From JACMMS01 sp043772865 (GTDB lineage: Bacteria > Pseudomonadota > Gammaproteobacteria > Burkholderiales > Methylophilaceae): a stretch of DNA of 10,866 nt. Shown one piece after another: positions 6,762 to 10,866 of the stretch; positions within the stretch are counted from its first letter, which is position 1; each line of letters begins with the position of its first letter. The DNA lies in contig JAYVFU010000152.1 in NCBI GenBank assembly GCA_043772865.1, positions 1 through 10,866 of the forward strand, written 5' to 3'. The translations under genes and the position numbers were made by a program. Below the pieces are notes generated by a model that was not told the DNA's origin, did no database searches, and saw only the letters and a list, made by a program, of their open reading frames with translations.

Positions 6762-6784
6762 TTGATAAATATTGGTTAACACAT

Positions 6785-6817
6785 AGTAAGCGTAACGTAA
6801 GTTGCGCTTACTTTTTA
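6785..6817 (+). terminator. Strong intrinsic terminator of the nrt-porin operon
   Basis: A 12-bp stem, agtaagcgtaac (6785-6796) with gttgcgcttact (6801-6812), includes one T-G pair and is closed by a gtaa tetraloop of the GNRA type. It runs directly into ttttt at 6812-6816. It lies 23 bases after the porin stop codon and marks the end of the operon. Confidence 0.92.
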
Positions 6818-6900
6818 TTAAGAAATTAACCTTAACTAAGCTTGATGTTTTATACATGAAGCTAAGCTAGCAGTTTAAATGTAGCATAATTATTTTACCC

Positions 6901-6930
6901 AAACATCCGTAAAAATGTTTAACCATGGTT
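6901..6930. repeat. Adjacent palindromes ahead of the sensor pseudogene
   Basis: The arms aaacat (6901-6906) and atgttt (6915-6920) form an inverted repeat, followed at once by the perfect palindrome aaccatggtt (6921-6930). Together they may be what is left of the control region of the decayed kinase gene, but no specific regulator is recognisable. Confidence 0.3.
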
Positions 6931-7026
6931 TTGTTAACAATGGTTAGCAAAGTAGAAAAGCGTTATTTGCTTTTTACATTTCAAGATAGTACTTTTTACT
7001 ATTATTGCCATTTAATAGGATACTCA

Positions 7027-9211
7027 ATGACTGTTTTGAAACAACCCGTGGCAAATTTCAATAAATATCGCAGTTTATTAATCGCTGTGAGTTTATTCTT
7101 AATATTCAATACATTAGTCTTAGCACTCAATTTTTACACTTCATCTACATTGGATGCCGATGCGGTGTCAATTAATTTATCTGGTAGACAGCGCATGCTA
7201 TCGCAGCGCACAGCCAAAATTTTATTTAATATGCAAGTGGATGCATCGCAAGGTGTATATGACAGCAGCAATACGGCTGAACTCAAAAAAGTGGTTAATC
7301 TGTTTGATAGCACGCTCAATGCTTTTAATCAGGGCGGCGAGGTGTTAGGTGGCAATGAAAAACCTGTTTACTTAAACGCAGTGACTAAAGCAGATGAAAA
7401 AAAACAGATTAAAAATGCTTTGGACATTTGGCAGCCTTATAAACTCGCATTAGAAACTGTGATTAATCAGCGCAATGTGAATAATGAGGCATTAAGTACT
7501 GTAGCCCAGTATGCCAAAATGCATAATCTAGAGCTGTTAAAGTTAATGAATACCTTAACTACAAGCTTAGAAACCGCCACAAAGAACAAAGCCAGCGAGC
7601 TTAAAACCATTCAAACCATTGCTTTGGTATTATCACTATTACTCTTTGCCAACATTGTATTTAATGCACTAGGCAAGCTGCACAGCGCCGACAAACTTGC
7701 AGAAAAAACACAGCGAGAGAACGCTGAAATATTAAATACGGTTAAAGAAGGTTTATTCCTTTTAAATCCAGAGTTTTTAATCGGTAGCCAATATTCAAGC
7801 TCTCTTCATAAAATTTTGCATCAAGAGATTTTTGAAGGCTTTTCGTTTATGCCTTTGCTAGAAAGTATGGTGGATAAACCTACATTTAACTCAGCGCGTG
7901 ATTACATCACTTTGCTATTTGGTAATCGTGTAAAAGAAAATTTAGTGGCTAGTCTCAACCCACTTTCTACCATCAAAATAGAAACCAATAGCATTGATAC
8001 CAATACCAAATTAACACGATATTTAAGCTTTCAATTTAATCGCGTGGTAGAAAATAAGTTAGTCATACATTTGCTGGTGACCGTGCAAGACATCACTGAG
8101 CGCGACACTCAAGCGGCCGAGTTAGAAACACTTAAAGGTCAAGCCAGCATTAACATGGGTATGCTTACCCGTATTTTAAACGCAGACCAATTTCAGTTGC
8201 GACAGTTTTTAAGCAATACCTCTAAAGCTCTTGAGCATATCAATTATTTATTGGCAACCTTCGATAACCGCGCGCAACCGACAATAGTGTTGATTAATTA
8301 ATGCTTTAGAGCTGTGCATGGCATCAAAGGCGAGGCATCAGCGTTAGGCTTCGAAGCTATTGAAATGCGCACGCATCAATTTGAAGAAACTTTAGTGCAA
8401 TTACGCGATAAATCTGGTTGGAGTTCTGAGGAGTTTTTAAGCTTACCTATTGTATTAAATGGCTTATTTGATCAAATTCATCAAATTGAAACGATTGTAA
8501 TAGGCCTTGAAAATTACAGTACTTCTGAACATCAACATGAAACGTTAACCTCTGATAGCATAAGAACCAACTTAAATACGCTGGTAGTGCAGCTTGCAAA
8601 AAATCAACATAAAGAAATTATATTAGAGGCAAATTTAAAAGTACTCAACCAATATAACGACTACATTTCCAATGAACTATAGCAACTTGGCATACAGCTA
8701 ATTCGCAATGCAGTGAGTCATGGCATTGAAACTCCACAAGCGCGATTACAAAAAGGCAAATCACGCCATGGCAATCTTATTCTTGATTGTAAAATTCAAA
8801 TAGACGGTGGCCTTAGCTTTAGTTGCCGTGATGATGGTGCAGGCATTGTGCCTGAACGTATTCGCCATGCAATGTTGCAATCTGGACACTACACCAATGC
8901 GCAAATAGCAGGACTTAGCGATAAACAAATTGTGCTTAAATTATTTGAACCTGGTTTTTTCTACCACAGCAGAAGCTAATAAAGATGCAGGTCATGGCGT
9001 GGGTTTAGATTTAATTCAAACCAAAATCAGCGAAATTGGCGGACGACTTAAGATTGATACCAGACCTGATAAATATACGCAATTTACCATCATGCTACCT
9101 GCCAATGCCATTGCAGGGGCAGTTAAACCTAATAAATTACCAGCTGAGAGTAACTTAACGCGTATTGAGCACCACAGTGTTTCTCCAATTGAAGATGAGC
9201 TAACAGCTTAG
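7027..9211 (+). pseudogene. Decayed PilJ/NarX-like sensor kinase with Hpt and CheA-like ATPase
   Basis: One reading frame covers a sensor kinase of about 727 codons with three breaks. Order: membrane segment (17-37), PilJ-type periplasmic domain with a NarX-like P-box INLSGRQRMLSQRTAK (49-64), second membrane segment (195-215), PAS-like part ending in VQDITERD, then TAA at 8299-8301. The same frame continues with an Hpt motif (VHGIKGEASALG, His codon 8317-8319), then TAG at 8680-8682. It resumes with an N-box (QLIRNAVSHGIE, 8695-8730) and G1 box DDGAGI. After FEPGF one extra T in the run 8955-8960 shifts the frame. The shifted frame gives STTAEAN then GHGVGLDLI (G2 box) and ends at 9211. AGGA at 7017-7020 supports the start at 7027. 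An upstream ATG at 6925 is less likely. The first 424 codons could still make a membrane sensor without kinase parts. Nitrate or nitrite sensing is inferred from the P-box and context. Confidence 0.88.
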
Positions 9212-9228
9212 TTAGAAAACACAAAAAT

Positions 9229-9565
9229 ATGAAACTCATGATTGTGGATGACTCCAACATTATTCGCCACCGAATTGCGCGTATTGTAGAAAATGCAAAG
9301 CTGCAGCAAATAAAGTAGGTATGCCTCACAAACTAAAACTGAAAACACGGGATAGGCCTTATGCGATTGATATAAGCTGGAAAAAAATATATCGCTGCAT
9401 TGGTGATAGATATTTCGAGATTGTATTAAATGTTCTTTGATACTTTAAGTTTAAGGTCAGATTTGCACCAAGTGAGTGCCAATGCACAAACAAGCGATTA
9501 AAAATAATACATGTGCTGTAACAAACGAAATTAAGCCATTGAATTGGCTAAAACAACTTAATGGT
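9229..9565 (+). pseudogene. Decayed CheY-like response regulator
   Basis: The ATG at 9229 opens MKLMIVDDSNIIRHRIARI, a clear receiver start with the acidic pair DD, but the frame stops at 9316-9318 after 29 codons. Receiver-like pieces continue in other frames: VGMP then TRDRPYAIDIS (from 9315, resembling the strand around the phosphoacceptor), VSANAQT (from 9472, resembling the VSAL segment) and, after a one-base shift at 9493, AIKNNTCAV and EIKPLN (from 9494, resembling the KP segment). The total span fits one stand-alone receiver of about 115-120 residues. It lies 17 bases after the kinase pseudogene, so the two were probably a pair. The first 29 codons are convincing. The later pieces are my alignment by eye, and the end coordinate is approximate. 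Confidence 0.75.
9464..9480. promoter_or_regulatory. Candidate NtrC site upstream of nirB
   Basis: TGCACCAAGTGAGTGCC matches 11 of the 14 defined positions of the NtrC consensus TGCACCAnnnTGGTGCA, including a perfect left half and the GCAC-N7-GTGC core. It is centred about 116 bp upstream of the start expected from the sigma-54 promoter at 9562-9577. It overlaps the receiver pseudogene. Binding is inferred. Confidence 0.5.
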
Positions 9566-9577
9566 ATACAACTTGCT
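9562..9577 (+). promoter_or_regulatory. Sigma-54 (RpoN) promoter of nirB
   Basis: TGGTATACAACTTGCT has the invariant GG and GC with exactly ten bases between them and a full TTGCT -12 element. The -24 element differs from consensus at one core base (TGGTA for TGGCA). Transcription would start near 9588, giving a leader of about 50 bases before the nirB ATG. An NtrC-like site lies upstream, but I found no clear IHF match between them. Confidence 0.65.
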
Positions 9578-9594
9578 TTTATATTAAAAATATT

Positions 9595-9614
9595 GATTAT
9601 TTACATGAATAATC
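9595..9614 (+). repeat. Hairpin in the nirB leader
   Basis: The arms gattatt (9595-9601) and aataatc (9608-9614) are perfect inverted complements around tacatg. The loop does not have A at 1 and G at 4, so it is not an ANTAR hexaloop, and no terminator follows. It could be a protein site or simply a leader hairpin. Confidence 0.4.
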
Positions 9615-9637
9615 GCGCACTTTAAGGATATATTAAG

Positions 9638-10866
9638 ATGCAAAAAATGAAATTAGGGGTGGTTGGCAATGGCATGGCAGGCATGCGCACAGTAGAAGAA
9701 TTGCTAAAAATAGCACCCGACTTATACGAAATCACAGTATTTGGTGATGAGCCATACCCTAATTACAATCGTATTATGCTTTCTCCTGTTTTGGCGAATG
9801 AGCAAACCATTGATGACATCATTTTAAATACCCGTGAATGGTATGCAGAACACCATATTACGCTCCATACTAGTGCACGTATCAACAAAATAGACCGAAA
9901 AAATCGCGTGGTTTATGCAGAAGATGGCACTAGCGCAGAATATGATCGCTTACTTCTAGCAACAGGTTCTAAACCATTTATGTTGCCAATTCCTGGTAAA
10001 GAGCTTGACGGCGTGATTGGTTACCGAGATATTAAAGATACAAACGATATGATAGAAACCGCTAAAGTGCATAAACATGCGGTTATCATCGGCGGTGGCT
10101 TATTAGGCTTAGAAGCAGCCAATGGTCTTAAAATTCAAGGGATGGAAGTCACCGTCGTGCATAAAAATGATTGGCTTTTAGAGCGCCAATTAGATAAAAC
10201 TGCAGGACGCATGTTACAAAAAAGTTTAGAGGCCAAAGGTCTTAACTTTTTACTGAATAAAAATACTGCCCAGTTGATTGGTCATGAAGATGGTCAATAT
10301 AAAAATCGCGTCAAATCAGTGCAATTTGACGATGGTTTAATTGTAGCGGCTGATTTAGTGGTCATGGCGGTGGGTATTCGCCCTAACTTTTCATTAGCAG
10401 AATCTGCTGGCATTTATTGTAACCGTGGCATTGTGGTGAATGACACCATGCAAACTTACGATCCGCGCGTATATGCGGTGGGTGAATGTGTGGCGCATCG
10501 TGGCATTTCATATGGCTTGGTTGCCCCATTATTTGAAATGGCAAAAGTGTGCGCAAATCATTTAGCTAACTTTGGTATCGGACAATATAAAGGCTCAGTC
10601 ACCTCAACCAAATTAAAGGTAACGGGTATCGATTTGTTCTCAGCGGGCGATTTCGCACCAGCAGATGTGATGAATGATGGCCGTGAAGAAATTGTTTTGC
10701 ATGATGCCGTGGGCGGAATATACAAAAAACTCGTAATCAAAAATGACGCCATCATTGGTAGTGTGCTTTATGGCGATACTGCAGACGGCTCTTGGTACTT
10801 TCAAATGTTGCGTGATGGTAAAGCCATCCACGAAATTCGCGACAACCTCATGTTTGGGCAAGATTC
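9638..10866 (+). CDS. nirB: Assimilatory NADH nitrite reductase, large subunit (N-terminal part)
   Basis: The frame is open from 9638 to the window end, giving 409 residues of a protein usually near 800-850. This part is the FAD/NADH module of NirB, which passes electrons from NADH to a siroheme centre where nitrite is reduced to ammonium in the cytoplasm. The FAD-binding site is LGVVGNGMAGMR (6-17), the NAD-binding site is VIIGGGLLGLEAANGL (149-164), and the second FAD motif is TYDPRVYAVGECVAHRG (273-289), which is characteristic of NirB. The BFD-like iron-sulfur domain and siroheme/4Fe-4S domains lie beyond the window. AAGGA at 9624-9628 favours the ATG at 9638 over a second one at 9647. 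Sigma-54 and NtrC-like elements upstream suggest induction under nitrogen limitation, in step with nasT and the transporter. Confidence 0.95.
   Translation, partial: MQKMKLGVVGNGMAGMRTVEELLKIAPDLYEITVFGDEPYPNYNRIMLSPVLANEQTIDDIILNTREWYAEHHITLHTSARINKIDRKNRVVYAEDGTSAEYDRLLLATGSKPFMLPIPGKELDGVIGYRDIKDTNDMIETAKVHKHAVIIGGGLLGLEAANGLKIQGMEVTVVHKNDWLLERQLDKTAGRMLQKSLEAKGLNFLLNKNTAQLIGHEDGQYKNRVKSVQFDDGLIVAADLVVMAVGIRPNFSLAESAGIYCNRGIVVNDTMQTYDPRVYAVGECVAHRGISYGLVAPLFEMAKVCANHLANFGIGQYKGSVTSTKLKVTGIDLFSAGDFAPADVMNDGREEIVLHDAVGGIYKKLVIKNDAIIGSVLYGDTADGSWYFQMLRDGKAIHEIRDNLMFGQD

Noticed and set aside
6451..6765. 104-codon + strand frame overlapping the 3' end of the porin gene
   Set aside because: It is an out-of-frame shadow of the porin beta-barrel coding sequence with no start signal or domain.
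6925..7026. Upstream ATG at 6925 as the kinase start
   Set aside because: The extra 34 residues have no family resemblance and no good ribosome binding site, while AGGA precedes the ATG at 7027, where a normal membrane signal begins.
8299..8682. Stops in the kinase frame read as recoding or programmed read-through
   Set aside because: A TAA, a TAG and a separate frameshift within one gene, beside a decayed receiver, are better explained by pseudogene decay. No recoding structure is evident.
9534..9549. Hairpin agcca/tggct with a six-base loop upstream of nirB, considered as an ANTAR target
   Set aside because: The loop ttgaat lacks A at 1 and G at 4, no partner hairpin or terminator follows, and it lies upstream of the predicted nirB transcript start.

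Overview
The window looks like a nitrate and nitrite assimilation region from a low-GC betaproteobacterium. All genes are on the + strand. The AT-rich sequence and the combination of NasT, a Tat-exported NrtA, NrtB, NrtD, an alginate-export-type porin and NirB suggest Methylophilaceae (Methylotenera-like). That placement is inference from gene content; no marker gene is present.

Layout. Positions 63-827 encode a secreted, cysteine-containing protein of unknown function. Positions 828-1116 are a control region with candidate NtrC sites (about 901-966), a perfect match to the IHF consensus (1035-1047) and a sigma-54 promoter with exact GG-N10-GC spacing (1065-1080). nasT follows (1117-1692) and encodes a receiver-ANTAR antiterminator. 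Next comes an RNA leader (1709-1855) with two hairpins, each carrying the same AAAGGC hexaloop. The second hairpin overlaps the 5' arm of an intrinsic terminator, which is the architecture expected of an ANTAR target. Behind it lie nrtA (1900-3207), a strong intercistronic stem-loop (3272-3305), nrtB (3331-4272), nrtD (4287-5132) and an outer-membrane porin (5256-6761), closed by a strong terminator (6785-6817).

Positions 7027-9211 hold a decayed sensor kinase gene: two membrane segments, a PilJ/NarX-like periplasmic domain, a PAS-like segment, Hpt and a CheA-like ATPase. It is broken by two in-frame stops and one frameshift in a T run. A badly decayed CheY-like receiver gene follows (9229 to about 9565). 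The promoter of the last gene lies within and just after this remnant: an NtrC-like site (9464-9480) and a second sigma-54 promoter (9562-9577). It drives nirB (from 9638), the NADH nitrite reductase large subunit, which is cut off by the window end.

How it works together (inference). Nitrogen limitation would act through NtrC and sigma-54 at both promoters. Nitrate would act through NasT, which allows transcription to pass the leader terminator into nrtABD and the porin. The porin would admit nitrate to the periplasm, NrtABD would import it, a nitrate reductase outside the window would make nitrite, and NirB with partners would reduce it to ammonium. The dead two-component pair was probably an extra sensing layer that this lineage has lost. 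I see no mobile element, CRISPR array, tRNA or rRNA, and no wholly new system. The most notable content is the layered regulation and the decayed sensor pair.
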